From the NCBI RefSeq assembly GCF_963675165.1, contig NC_087379.1, positions 7,966,339 through 8,030,338 on the forward strand: a stretch of DNA of 64,000 nt, in the 5' to 3' direction. The notes under the pieces were generated by a model. That model ran no database searches. It was not told the DNA's origin and was given only the letters and a program-made list of their open reading frames with translations. This document shows positions 12,891-26,400 of the stretch, piece after piece (positions within the stretch are counted from its first letter, which is position 1; each line of letters begins with the position of its first letter). Position numbers and translations under genes: made by a program. This stretch comes from Halichondria panicea (lineage: Eukaryota; Porifera; Demospongiae; Suberitida; Halichondriidae).

Positions 12891-13098
12891 TACTATTTAA
12901 TTGACTGCTGCCGTTATTTAATGGTTGAATAGTGAGCATTCATTTTTAGAATGAAGTATCTATAGCAATGCTGACTCTGCATATTTGGTGGCGTCTTGTA
13001 TGAAGTACCAACCTATTTAACAGATTACTATAGCAACGTAATGTTGAGGCCTTACTATAAGTATTTAATACTGTGTTTCACTGTGTGTACTGATACAG

Positions 13099-14013
13099 AG
13101 TCTTGAGAAGGACTATCGCTGGGTTGAGCCGTGCTTTGAGGCCATGCTGACACACTGGGTGAAGCGCTCCTCTCCTCCCCCCTCCTGGTCTGCCCTTGTT
13201 AGAGCACTAGAGTCTCCCGCCATTGCTCGTGGGGACATTGCAACAACCATTAAGGTTGGCAACTATCAACTATATTACAATTGAAAGCTTTATTTTGTAT
13301 AAATTGTTGCAGTACATGTTCTATCCTCTACGTTATAAACACAAGTAGCTAATATTTGATTTCTGTTTACAGACAAAAGCTACCAGCGACATCTCTCCTG
13401 ATATTTGTCATCTCACTCACAGTGGTAAGCATAATTATATACATTAGTCTTTATTTGATTAACAGCAGTAAAGTCCATTATAACTGTAGCTGATCTTATC
13501 AGTACAATACAGAGTTCCCTTCAGTAATGTGTGTTTCAGTTAGTAGGCATTGCTTAGGAATAATGATAGTGTTCTGTTGTTGTCATGATTGTGTGTTCCT
13601 TCCAGAGGGACTGAGTGTGGATCATCATTTGAGGGTATTGAGGACAGCTGCCTGGGAGGTGAGGGGGACATGGCGTCCTCTGGGAGAGCAGTTGGGTGTC
13701 AATGAGGGGACACTAGATGTGAGTGCTCTGCTGTGTGTGTACTGAACACTGTATAGCAGTAGATGACTGTGTACTAATAGCCCTGTGCTCATACAGTCGT
13801 GCATCATCAGTTAAGGAATGTGCCAGCAGTACTGATTGGTCATAATTAGCCTGCATGTGCAAACCCTTATTAGCCTATAGCAATATTATCCTCATTCCTA
13901 TCCTCTGTGTGCCTGTGGTGTCAGTGACTCTATAGCTGTAGTAGTGAAATCAGTAGTTCACATGTACACCCACCACACACACACACACCCACACACACGC
14001 ACGCACACACACA

Positions 14014-14063
<50 letters not shown>

Positions 14064-14203
14064 CTTGTGTTCAGGCCATCAAGAGAGACTATCCGAACGA
14101 GTCTGATATGTGTTTCACTAAACTACTGGAGCAATGGTTGACAAGATCCACCCCCGCCCCCACACTAGGAGCACTCATCCAAGCACTCGAGTCCTGTCAT
14201 TAG
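13099..14203 (+). pseudogene. Tandem death-domain gene, copy 2 (5'-truncated, frameshifted)
   Basis: Exons 13099-13254, 13373-13424 and 13606-13718 match copy 1 almost base for base, with a few substitutions (e.g. GVQLG to GEQLG). The first in-window exon of copy 1 has no counterpart. The last exon, 14075-14203, is not a copy of 1434-1616: it encodes a different death-domain tail (RDYPNESDMCFTKLLEQWL). Its frame breaks at ESC where the family has ESP, so the stop TAG at 14201-14203 comes early; sequence beyond it still reads SRGDFAQQMESKLT in another frame. A 2-bp deletion near 14193 explains this. AATAAA follows at 14269-14274. Confidence 0.7.
13969..14065. repeat. (CA)n tract before death-domain exon
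   Basis: Nearly pure CA repeat ending about 10 bases before the acceptor of exon 14075-14203, so it occupies the place of the polypyrimidine tract. Confidence 0.9.
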
Positions 14204-15301
14204 TCGTGGAGACTTTGCCCAACAAATGGAATCTAAACTAACCTAGCTTACAGTAACAGCTCCACTGTAATAAATTTATTGTACTGTGTAGCATAATAAA
14301 AGAGCTCATCAACACTTTAAGGTTTATATTTGGTATAAATATTACACACAACTCTTAGTAGATTGCTTAGTTAATGATCTTTAGTAATTTGCCACTTTTA
14401 TTGTTAATGATTATTGTGTCATAATTATAGCAGTAGAAAAATGCAACATTTATGACGTATACTGCATACTAGGCTAAACATTGTCAAAGTTTCCATGATG
14501 ATCAATGTTGTCATGTTTCCTTGGTAACGGGCTTGACAATTAACGTCTTCAACTTGTCCCATCAGAGTGTCCATGATTATATAGATTAGAAACAGCGTGC
14601 CTATAGAGTTGTGGTGGATGGGGGAAAGTGACATGGTCGTATTTATAATCATGGTACACGACAATATCACATGCAGCATGGGAATGCATGGGGATAATAG
14701 AACCATCATCATTATGACAAATACGTTACGTTGCTGGTACTGCATGCGTATAAATTATATACAAATTATTCAGCCAATTATGATGGTTCTAGTATCCCCC
14801 TACTGTCCTGCATGGAGTTTTGGCTGTGTAATAGCATTTTTAATTACCTTATAATAATTAATCACCCTCATGCAGTAGTCTGTAGTCTCGCGCAGCCAGC
14901 CCCGGATGTTTTCTATTTAAACGCTAGGTCGATACCAATTTTAATCAGGGGTGCGAGACTACATGTATAATAATAATACTCTGTCTACATTCCTTATACT
15001 TGCATGTATGTGAGTATACATTACCCTGCAGGTCACAAATTGTTAATTGTTAATTCATAATGCCAAGACACAATAATGTCATCAGCTAGCTACTAAACAC
15101 ATACAGCTCTCAAAATGACAACTGAACGATCTACTAGTAGCTACACGATAACAATAATAAACTAGATAGCTGGCTAGATAATCACTCGCTAAAATGCTGA
15201 TACTAGAGCTAATAGCAGACAACTCAATTGAAATGAGGTTAAGTTGAAATCGTTATCCAAAATTCATAGTCCAAATCGTTGCAGTAGGTCAGAGGGGGGC
15301 T
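14204..15301. other. Convergent intergenic region, unit 2
   Basis: Counterpart of 1617-3156. No exon seen. It carries the presumed 3' UTR of the death-domain copy and, from about 15020, the shared TMEM131 3' flank. Confidence 0.5.
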
Positions 15302-18300
15302 TTACTCAGTCTTGCTTTGTGAGGGTTCAGATTTCTGTTGGGCCCAGGAAAGAAGTGTTGAACTATCAGCGTTGCTCAGGCTCCAGATACTTTGGTTCTC
15401 AAAGAGGTCATAGGTGGTGGTTGAGAGTGTGGTGTCCTCGGAGGGTGAGGTTGGGTCGGTGGTGCCACTGCTGATAGGTAGGGGGCTCATATCGGAGGTG
15501 ATGTCATTACTGTAGAATGGAGCAGTGTCTGTTGACCACGTGTTGGGGCTGTCCCAGTTAGGACTGGTGCTCTGCAGAGGAGAGAGAGGGAGTATCATGA
15601 TCAGAATAATATACACAGTGTATACTGTACGTCTGCTAAAACATACACACACACATATATATACCACAAGGAATGTACAGTCATAAAATATGTAAAACAA
15701 TGTACAAAAAAAACAAAATAATCTCTCACCTTTCCCTCCCCAGCAGGCCAGCCAGCACTCCTAGACCTTCCTGGTGCCAGACTCTTGCTGGAGATAGAGC
15801 CCTTCTCCCCGCGAGACGAGAACTGTTGACCCGGAGCACCCACGGCCGAGACAGCAGGGAAATCAGTCACAAACTCTCCTCCTAGATCACTCTCCATGCT
15901 GTAAGTACGGCTCCTTCTTGGTCTCTCTGGCAATAGATTACTTTGACGATAGGGAATCAAGTCAGGGTCTTCCGGGGACTGCTCGCTGAAGTCTGGATTG
16001 TCCTATCCTCTCGATCCAATAGAGGAGGGGCTAACATCTGGTCCAAACTTGGCAGGGGAGGGGGCATCAATAGGATGTCTAGGTTGATCTCTTTCCATAG
16101 CAGCAATAGCTCTTTCCCGTTCAATAAGTTTCATGATGTATTGTCTCTTTCTCAAATACTGCTGGTCATATATGCCCCCCTCCTCCATGGGTGGCACCTG
16201 GAGCCTGTGTGAGTGATGGTGGTGGTCCCAAGGTCCTTGTGGACGATAGCTGTACTCTCGTGCTCTCTGCATGTACAGATGATGCATATACGCTTCCATA
16301 TTCGGATGCATGTGTTGTCTGCCATGTCCGCTCTTTGGTGCCATCATTGGTGAGCGACCACGATAGTGCTCTCGACTATGACGCCCCATAGGCATCGGTG
16401 GGAAGTCCTCAGGCCCACTGTACGGTTCGTCCATTGCCATTGGATTGTGATGTTCAAGTGAGGGATAGTCACTGTACGGCATATGCGATCCCTCGGGGAA
16501 ATACGGTAAAGGTGGTGAGGGGGTCATCGATTTGCCTCCTCGTAACGGATGTGGTCTCTTAAAGTACGACCCCTCAGGGTAGGGACGCATGTGGGCATCA
16601 TCAGGAGTTGGTGATAAACCAGGGGGTGGTCCTCTGGGCTGGGAGCTGTGGTCGGGACCAAATTTCCTCGGATCTGCTCGTAGACTTGGGCCAGATTTCG
16701 GTGCAAAAGTTGGAGATGGATAAAATGGTTCTGCGTTCAGGGAGAGTGTAGATAGAGGCGGCTTGAACTCATTGTCGCTTGAATTATGAGAAGATTCATC
16801 TTTCTGTGGACTCAGTGGTGCTTCAATTGGTTTCGTCATTTCAGTTTCACTTTGCTCGTCTTGTTCCGGGAGTTGGTAGTCATCATCTTCCTGTCCATCG
16901 TCAGGTTTGTCACGATCGCTCTTCTGCTTCCTACGCATAATGGCCGAGTTATTGGATAGTAAAGAAGCAGCCAGCTCTCGTGAGGAGAAGTGGGCAGACT
17001 CTGAGAACCGCCTTTACCAGAGTCCACACTGAGTAGAGTATGTGTCACACCATCCGTTTCAACCAAGCTATCAGAGTCAATTGGAATTACGATAACAGGT
17101 TCTTCAATCAACTCGCTCCTTATGATAGGTACAACATGCAGAGTTTGTGGCCGCTGTCTAACGTTTTCATCTGATTTCAGCTGGTGTTCGAGAAGATTGT
17201 CCTAACTAGTTGTGTGATCTTCTCAACAACGGGTGATTTAATTTTCTCGGAAGGTTTTTTGCCAGTACTGATTTTCTTAGTACCGTAAGTGGCGGCTTGA
17301 TCTGGTGTTCTTGAAAACGAGTCAGTGAACGTCTCTTTAGTTTCTTGTTTTGTGGTCTTAGTTGTACAACCAGTCTTGATGGCAGTACTGGGAACAGCTG
17401 GGGACACGAGTACCGGTATTTCATTGCCCTCGTTTGGGGATACGTCGATAATAGTTGTCTCTGATAGTTTATTGAGTTCATTCTCAGTAGTTTTGTCACA
17501 TTGCACGTTGGTTTCAGTTTTAGTTTGTACCGTATCTTCAAGAGGAGGTGTGCTGTCGTTGTCAAGTTGCTCAGTGGAATTAGACGAAGAGGAATCTTCA
17601 AATGAACCAACTAGTTGCTTAGCGTCTGTTTTGTCCGTATCCTTTTCTTTCTCTCGTTCTTTGTCTCTCCCTCTCTCCTTTTTACGAGCTTTTTCCTCTT
17701 TCTTGATCTGTTGTCGAGGTTTCCTCTTTCCTTTCATCCGAACGGTACTAATCGGTGGTTCTTTCTTGTCGACCAGTTCTGTTCTTGGTGACATGACCTC
17801 TGTACTCTCGGGCGTGTCGGGAGGATGGATGGTCTGGCCAGTGTTGGGCTCCTTGGTGACAGGTGGTGGAGGCTTCTTCACTTCAGCTACCACAGTAACC
17901 ACCTACACAGAGAGATAACCGTAAATCAAGTATTATGTGGGGAATGGTGTATTTACATGCATGTACATGTCACTTAAAAAACAAGTACAGACCTGACAAG
18001 CATTTGTGTATATCCGATTATTATACAGGAATATTAACGGCTTACGCATGTACATGTACATGTACAGTACACAGAATATACAAATTACAATGACAATTAA
18101 GTGTTCAAACATAATACGTATACAATGGCTTACACATACAGTGTGTGCAATATTAATTAAGAGACTGACCTGGCTAGGTGTTTCCACTTCCTCCGACTTG
18201 TCGGTACCCGTAGATGCCGAATCACTGTTGCTAGAAACAATGCTACTCTCCGAGACCTTCCTCTCCAGCTCCTTCCGTCCGGACGGGGGGAGGGGTGAAC

Positions 18301-21300
18301 TATCAGGCGTTATCTTTAGAGGCTTCAATTTTCGTACGATTTTTGATTTTCTCCCATTCGCTGGTGGAGAGCTCGGATTAGTTTCCGTGGGTGTTTTTGA
18401 AATGATCTCGCCTTTGGACACGGTTTTTTCGGGGATGGTTTTCTCGCTGCTACGCTTCAGTTTGGTAGGGGATGAGCAGAGTTGCGCTGGTGCACCGGTG
18501 GTTGGAGTACAAGGCTGGGTCTGCTCTCTAGCTCCAGTGTGATTGTCCGTGCCTGTTCTAGGTGGGGAGATGACACTCGGCTCAGTAACAGGAGCAATGG
18601 GGATCTTGAAGGACATTCCCTTCGGCGTGGAAGTAACAGCCGTGTGTGATCTAGATGGAACAGGTTGCAATGAGGTGATAGTTTCCTGTGATGATGGTTT
18701 TCTCTCGATCTTGCTTTGTACCACACGATGTCTGAGAGTGGGTATTTCTTGAGCAGTAGTGGGGGTTACTAGCGGCTCAGGCTTAGGTTTAGATACGGGA
18801 GTGTTCTTATCGGTAGAGGGTTTAGGAGGCTCTCGAGTTACTTCAATTTTCATAGATTGACCAGTGGACTCAGACTTCTGGTTAGAACTGCACGAAAGAG
18901 AAAAACACAGAATAAAAAAAGAACAACCATATACAATTAAATGTAGGTAGCAAATAAACTTTACTTCATACAAAATAGATGCATACTTCATTGAGTAAAA
19001 ACAGAGAAAAACAAGCAACTAATCGTAAGTATAAATATGGATGTACACACACAAACTCTGCACTCTGCACTAACCTTTTCTCTCCTAATTCCTGGACCTT
19101 CTTGGACAGCACATCCATAGACTTTGACAACTTCTTCAAATCGAATACTTCTCCAGAGCCTTTCGTTGCTTTCGCCTCACTTTTATAGGACACAAAACTA
19201 CTGCTTCTCATTCCGAACTTGGTCTGCACGAATACTGTAGCTACAAGGCAGAGTATGACAAGCAGCCAAAACGGTACAGACAACCAGGCCAGTGTTTTCT
19301 CCCATTCGGGCCGAGGCTGTAAGGCAATACACGCCGCTAATAGTTGGTGGGGGAGGATGGCTAGTAGAGGGTAGAGGAACTCGTTGCCAGTGGAGGTTTG
19401 TAATCGTAGAGTGGTGGAGACTTGGGTCAGTGTGTAATCTGGAGTGAACCTGCACGTATGGATGATGAGATGTGTAATACACTGTTGCAAGACACGTACG
19501 GCACATCAGTATACTGTATAGCGGGTAATTTTCGTTGGTGAAAATTTGCGTATGAATTCTACCAATTTAAATAGTTTGTATTTTAAATATTCGTACAGCT
19601 CAGGATAGTGATGTTGAACCTATTGCGATAGAATTTCGTAGTTTTAATTTTCGTATCATACTCTTCAATACGAAATATCCGAAAATTTGAACCATACGAA
19701 AATAACCCGCTATACGGTATATACATGTAATTATACTGTGATACACACTGTACATATACACACACTGATAGAACTCGCTGAAGGGATTCTGACTTACGTT
19801 ATTTCAATTTTCTTTGATCGGTTTGGTTTAATGGTGATGTCCTTGTTACAGTTAGAGATAACGAAGCCTCTCCCGTCACAACTGCCACCCTCCAGTCCGA
19901 TAATACGCAAGGTGATGGAGGTGGAGCCAGAGTTATGCATTCTAAAGGTCTTGGTGAGCTTGAGGGGGTCTGCTAGCGGGTCCACAACAGTACCAGCTGT
20001 GTGTGTGTGTGGGGGGGGGGGGGTTAGGAGTGTGTACAGGCACGCTATGGCAGTAAATGTAGTTACAGCATCTGTCTGTATGTAACACACAACACATAAC
20101 TTATTGAGAGGCATGGAAATAATACGTACATTTTAAAATGAACAATAATTACGGAAAATGTTAAGTCTCTAATGGTGCCTAATAGCTGGGGGTGTGTGTG
20201 TGTGTGTGTGTGTGTCCATGCTTGACCTACCTAGACAGTTCTCCATGACAGAGTTGGGGAACTCAAACATGAGAGGTTCAGTGCCGGGCTGGACACTGTC
20301 GATAGCAACCGAACCCTGAACCCCGCTCCCCTGCACAATGACGTAATCAAACACAGTCAAGTTGTTTCTCAACAAAAGCAGCGTATTCAACTCCTGGTCT
20401 ACTTTAGGACTGAAAGCAACCGCCATTTCAAATTAACAGTTTGCTGTGTGGAGGCAGTAACGTTGTGGCCAGGGCTGTCTCAGGTGATGCACTAGATACA
20501 AAACTGAAGGAATTTGACAAATGAGAAAAGTTGAGATTTCGTAGTCGTGGGTCAAATCGGTCCAATAGAGAGTCGATGATGGTTTGCGGGTGAGTGTAGT
20601 GACTGAGGAAAACTGGTTGAACCAGTAGGGGCACGTCTGACGGGTTCGTTATGCGGAGACGGTGAATCTATAGCAAAAGAACGAGTGTAGTAGGTAACTA
20701 AAGAGTGCGGTAGGGAACTAATGAGTGCGGTAGGGAACTAATGAGTGTGGTAGGGAACTAAAGAGTGTGGTAGGGAACTAAAGAGTGTGGTAGTAAACCA
20801 ATGAGTGTGGTAAGCAACTAATCACTACATACTGTATATAATGTACAGTGGTGTACGGAGTGTACTAGCCTTGGGTGAGATTACATGCTATCAAATACTG
20901 TGACAGTGCCCATGCACTCACTTCTGCTGCCTAAGACATGACAGCTCTAGACTAATAATAAAGGGAGTAAGTGGAGGAAAAGAGGAGATATTGGAGGAGG
21001 TTACTGTGAGTGAAGTAACAAGACCAGGCAGCGTGTGTATACATGTTAGACTAGGTACCCTGACTCACTGATGTGTTTCCCACTGTGGTTGGCTCCAGTG
21101 TGACCAGCTTCTCCTTGACCAGGTTAGGCCAGGTCAGACTCACATCTACAGGCACTCGTACCTCTCCACCTCCAACAGAGCTCACTACAATACTGGCATT
21201 GAAACTGCAAGAGAGAGAGAGAGAAAGGTTGAACCATTTGCTTATGGCATCCCCAACAAGTACATTTATAAAAATAATTATAGGCTGGCTATGAGCAATT

Positions 21301-22760
21301 GTAACAATCAGTGCCACCTGACTTACATTGTACCTACGTACAGTATCCATATAGAAATTGATTTAAAGCAGCTAAAACCAGTGCTCTAAAATGCTAAACC
21401 GAAAAATATACTGGGGCTGTACATTTGTATATGCATGATTGTAGCTCTTCTGGGCACACACACATTGAACTGTAAGTCAGGAGAGGCTTACACTGTGCGT
21501 CCATCGTCCACCAGGCCCCTCCAAGAGGCCCACAGAGTGGTGAGTAGCTGTAGCTCTCGAGACGGGTCCTGGGGGGCTGAGTTAGAGGACCACAACCCCA
21601 GGGAGCTGGCCGGCTTTTTCAGATATACAGTGTCCCCCAGTAGGGGGTCAATCACAACAGAGCCAATCTGTGTGTGTGTGTGTGTGGGGGGGGTATGGTG
21701 AGTGTGTGAGTGTGTGGGGGGAGGGGGGTATGGTGAGTGTGTGTGTTAAGTGTGTACACGGCATGCACACAGGTCCCAATGAACGGTTTGTGTACAAAGC
21801 AACCCCTCGACAAAGGCCACCTCGGTTTACTGACCAAAAACATGCTCCCCAAAAGTGTCTGTTATAAAAAGAGGTTCCGTAATAGTACGTTCACAGTAAC
21901 AATACGGTTCCGATTTATTACCTCAACTTTTTCCGTTGGTCTCAGTCGTGGCAAACCATCCACACTCTCTTCAAAGTATACCCGGGGGTCATCAAGGTCA
22001 GAGTTCACAGAGGTCACGTCGACAGCTTTATGAAACAAATTCCGTGCACTCAATCCGACCCTTGCCCTCAGGTAGGGGAAAATCCCCTTGAAACTAATTG
22101 CCCTAGGGCTCACTTTCAATCTACTCTCGGCCGTCTTGAAATAAACAGGAATGTGTAGAACTTTATCGAACGATGTGCTGACGATGACTTCCCCGCTGTA
22201 GGTACTGATGGTGTTTGGATTAGACACAGTCACGGTGAATTGGGCGCTGTGTTCAGGTTCGAGGGTGTGAGGGGGTGTGGAGTGGGCGGGAGGGTGGGGA
22301 GTGCCATTAGTGGTGGGGTGTACGTAGGACAGTTGGACACTCGTAAACGGGAGATTGGCACTCACAGAGTAGGAAATGATGGATATCTGCAGAGACAAAC
22401 TAACGTATCAGCAGGCCATAATTATGAATTTGTACGAACACTGTACAAAATGTACGTGTAACAGAAACACTACTAAGAGTCGTTGTAAGGATTATGACGT
22501 GGCTCATGTACATCATAAATACATGTAGTCAGTTCGAGCAGCTGTGGATATGTGCAAACAACTTGTACATACCGGTATAAGTACAAGTGTACATAATTAA
22601 GGCAGATGACAGTAGCATTACATTGAGAGGACTTATTGTAACAAGGAGCACTTACTTGCACAGGGTTGATGTTGTGCAGTGTGAAGGTCTTGGAGACAGT
22701 GTCCGACTGAGAGAGCACTCCAAACTCCAGAGAATCCTCGTCACTGTTCTCCAACAAGTA
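15302..22760 (-). pseudogene. TMEM131: TMEM131-like, copy 2
   Basis: Exons, 5' to 3' on the minus strand: 22760-22656, 22386-21922, 21667-21492, 21204-21069, a small exon near 20951-20922, 20667-20231, 19996-19798, 19449-19075, 18887-18170, 17902-15730 and 15571-15302. They encode luminal PapD-like beta-rich segments (FTVTVSNPNTISTYSGEVIV), one transmembrane helix in 19449-19075, then a long Lys/Ser/Pro/His-rich cytoplasmic tail. Frame lesions: insertion of ttaa at 20433-20436, a 1-bp deletion near 17204, a 2-bp insertion near 16979, and TAG at 16003-16005 where copy 3 has a Trp codon. The signal peptide and first PapD domain are not present. Likely inactive. Confidence 0.8.
19510..19724. mobile_element. 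MITE-like element in TMEM131 intron (copy 2)
   Basis: Same element and position as 3807-4020, with inverted ends around tatagcgggt and acccgctata. Confidence 0.65.
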
Positions 22761-22959
22761 CTGCAACCAATTAACCAACTATCAATGATGTTGTATATAC
22801 ATTGTAGATGTACATCTTTCAACAGCCATTAACTTAAGTATTGTTGATCCAATGTCAATGTCAACAATTTTATGATTTTCTGAAAGCTTAGAAAGAGACC
22901 TTTCAAATGAAAATTTCGTTGAGGTATGTCAGGTTAGTAGCATACATACAGGAAATGAC

Positions 22960-23391
22960 TAGTCTTCAACGTCCTACGTCATGGACCGGCACAATGATTT
23001 GATTTTGGGACTCATGATCCTTACCGACTTCCATGTGGATTCAAGCTGAAATCAAACAAAAAAGATGAATCGCGAGAGCTAAAGTTATCATAAGCACACC
23101 AGGTGGAAACTATCTTACATTGGACGTATTTGGCCAAAATGTAGCAGCAATTGCTGAAATAGATGAAGCCGAAGTCACTGCTGACAACCTAATCTCTGCA
23201 CAGCCCTTCTCATGTTCTTATAATGGTACTGTCATGAACTCAGTTACGCGACCTTGATAACTACCAGTGCGAATGTAAAATGCTTCTACTACATATACTA
23301 AATTAATAACCTTGAATTTAAATACAACATATTTCTTTTAATTCGTAAAACAAGCATGTTTTCTTACGCTCGCCCCACAATGTTCAACATT
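22960..23391 (+). other. Block absent from unit 1, with a 63-codon open frame
   Basis: Units 2 and 3 share this ~430 bp block between the TMEM131 and MIB exons. In unit 1 the flanks meet directly near 7265. An open frame without an ATG runs 23069-23257 (begins IARAKVIISTPGGNYLTLDV, ends NGTVMNSVTRP, stop TGA) and looks protein-like in composition. I do not recognise it; a remnant of an inserted element is my best guess. Unit 3 carries it at 62400-62588. Confidence 0.45.
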
Positions 23392-23441
23392 CTCCTAGTA
23401 TTATTATTGTCTGTCTCTTTCTTTGCAACCTCCCCTGGCAG

Positions 23442-26400
23442 AGTCTGCAGGAGGGCTGACAGTGACGACATTGGACTGCATCTCAAGATCCTGTCCCTCC
23501 TCGAGAACCCGGCCGTCATCGTGGCAGCTGCATGCTGCAGCCGGAGATGCCAACACTCTCAGAGAGTTCCTACGCAAACATCCCACAGAGGTGAGGACAC
23601 GGTGTTATGTACTCTCTCTCCCTTCTTTCAAATTTGAGGACTCTTTCAGCTGCCATAACTTGAATTCCGTAGATCCAATTTCAATGATTTTTTGATTTTC
23701 CGAAAGCTTAGAAAGAGACCTTTCAAATGTTTTATATTCCAGCAATAAAACTATTTGTCAATTTGGTTATACGTGGATAATAAATAGCCCATGGTCCAAG
23801 GCGGAAAAATGACAAATTAGGGTCCCAACAAAAATAATGTTGGATTGAAACACACCATTTAAAAGGTATCTTTGTAAGCTTTCAGAAAATCATGAAATTT
23901 TTGAAATTGGATCATCAGAATAAAAGTTATAGCTGCTGAAAGATCTTCAACTACACCACCACCAACCCCGTTTAATTATTGCTTGGGAGACTCTTTCAGC
24001 TGCCATAACTTGAATTCTGTGGATCCAATTGCAATAATTTTTTTGATTTTCTGAAAGCTTAGAAAGAGACCTTTCAAATGGTGTCATCAAAGTTCATATT
24101 GCAGCAATAAAACTATTTGTCAATTTGGCCATACCGTGGATAATATAAATATAGCCCATGGTCCAAGGCCGAAAAATGAGAAATTATGGCCCCAACGAAA
24201 TTTCGGATTGAAACACCATTTGAATGGTCTCTTTCTAAGCTTTTAGAAAATCATAAAATGTTTGAGATTGGATCAACGGTATTAAAATTATGGCTGTTGA
24301 AAGATGTTCCCTCTCCCCCTTCAGTTTAATCTTTAATCTCAGAATAGTACGATCTTTGGTTTAATCAATGGTTTGGGGATTCTTTCAGCTGCCATAACTT
24401 GAAGTCTGTGGATCCAATTTTAACTATTTTCTGATTTTCTGAAAGCATAGAAAGAGACCTTTCAAATGACATCACCAAAGTTCGTATTTGAGCAATAAAA
24501 CTATTTACCACACCATGTATAATAAATAGCCCATGGTCCAAGGCCGAAAAATGACAAATTATGGCCCCGATGAAATTTTGGATTGAAACACATCATTTGA
24601 AAGCTCTCTTTCTAAGCTTTCAGAAAATCATAAAATTTTTGAGATTGGATCAACGGTATTAAAATTATGGCCGTCGAAAAATCAGGTCTGTTTTTAGAGC
24701 TGTTTTTCAGAAGTCGTAACTTGTGTGGGGAGCATCCAGTAGCTGTTTGGTAGTATGTGGGTGGATGTCACAATGTTTAAGTTATTCAAAAACTAATACC
24801 TTATGATGTGATTTGTGTTGCCCAGGTGAACACCAAGGCAGCTGGCAAGGCAGCCATCCACTGTGCCTGTGCAGCTGGCAATGTGGACGTGCTCAAGGTC
24901 ATCATGGAGTTCGCCCCCAATGTGGAAGTGGGGGTATGTGCATCATTCTAGCCTCTGCTGTATACACTACATGTGTGTCTGTGGATGGTGTTATATTGTG
25001 CTGGTCTGCATTTCTAAATAGTGTGTGTTTCATTGCAGGCTGCTCGTATTGGGTTCCTACCGTGAGTACTTGATCATGTGACATGGCAGGTCCTGTCAAT
25101 TGTGTATATATAACATGGAGTACGAAAATAAAAGTTGTGTTTTGTAGCTGGCTTTAATATAATTATGTCTATAGATATGACTGTATGTTTTTGTTTTAAC
25201 AGGAGTGCATTCCTGGTTTTAAGATTAGACGTTTCTAACTCAAATTATGGTCTCTCAAAGTTAGCTCCGAAAACAGTAAAATGATCATATCAAGGCCCTA
25301 GTATACACTGCATGTATAATCCATACTCTTATCCCCCCTGCAGAGCTGTGGAGCACTTCAACCGTCGGTTTGTGGAGCACATCAACCTGCTCAAGGACGA
25401 CGGGTACACTCCCCTCCACCTGGCAGCACTCAATGATCACCTGGACGTTATCACTGCCTTCGCTAAAGTGGTGAGTGGCTGGCTGTAGATATGGTCTTAC
25501 ATGTACATGTAGTACTATAGTATTGTCACAATTGTTAGAAAATGGAAAGTACAACCCAAGAGTCAAAACTTAGTGGAAAGCTTTATATTGCACAGATAAT
25601 TATGTGACAATTTTAAGTTATTATACAGTGGCCTTTGTTGAGGAGTTGTTAAAATCTACATTATATAATTATTAATTTGGGACCTTGTGCCTGGCTTTTA
25701 TTGCAGTTTAACTTTCTTCAGGTGTGGCCATTATAATCTGACCTCTCCCCCAACAGGTGCAGTGTGACCTCAATGCTAAGACCAACCAAGGTCAGACAGC
25801 ACTTCATCTTGCTGTCCACCAAGGTCACGCTCGTATCATCGAGAGACTGGTGGGGTTCGGGGTAGACATGAATATTCTAGACAGTGATGGAGACACAGCT
25901 CTTCACATGGCCGTGGTCAAGGAGACAGTGGACAACCTCACACAAGAGACTCCTCAACTCAAGAAGGTAGGCTAGTAGGAATGCTAAAAGTTGTGGCTGT
26001 TCAAAGATGCTCTAGTTAACGCAGGGCCTTAGAGTCCTAGAGTTAGCTCTGTAACTAGAGTTCTGATGATCCAAATTCAACGATTTTATGATTTTCTGAA
26101 AGCTTAGAAATAGCTCTTTCAGATGGTATGCTCAAATCCCAAATTGGGAACTGGCCATAATTTTCTGTTTTCGGGAAGATACCGTGGGGAAGATACCGTA
26201 GCCCATGGTATTTTGTCAAAATCAAGCCCAAATTAGACCTTTGATTTTAACACATCATCTGAAACGCCTCTCTCTAAGCTTTAAAAAAATCGTAAAATTA
26301 ATGGGATCGGACCATCGGAACTAAAGTTATAGCCGTTCAAACATATTCAAATTGAACGCTGTGTCGCATTATTACATGTATTTACCATTGTGTACACTGT

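Noticed and set aside
17325-17918. Plus-strand 197-codon frame opposite the TMEM131 tail (also 56660-57253)
   Set aside because: Ser/Val/Leu-rich shadow of the Lys/Ser/Thr-rich minus-strand exon, which has matching introns and phase.
20922-20951. Firm borders for the small TMEM131 exon near 20.9 kb
   Set aside because: The phases required by its neighbours cannot be met with a single simple choice of acceptor and donor, so I report it only as probable.
23356-23637. Open frame with a signal-peptide-like start (MFNILLVLLLSVSFFATSPG) running into the MIB first exon
   Set aside because: The hydrophobic part covers what looks like the intron's pyrimidine-rich acceptor, and the frame leaves the ankyrin frame. 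A new start created by the inserted block cannot be excluded, but nothing supports it.
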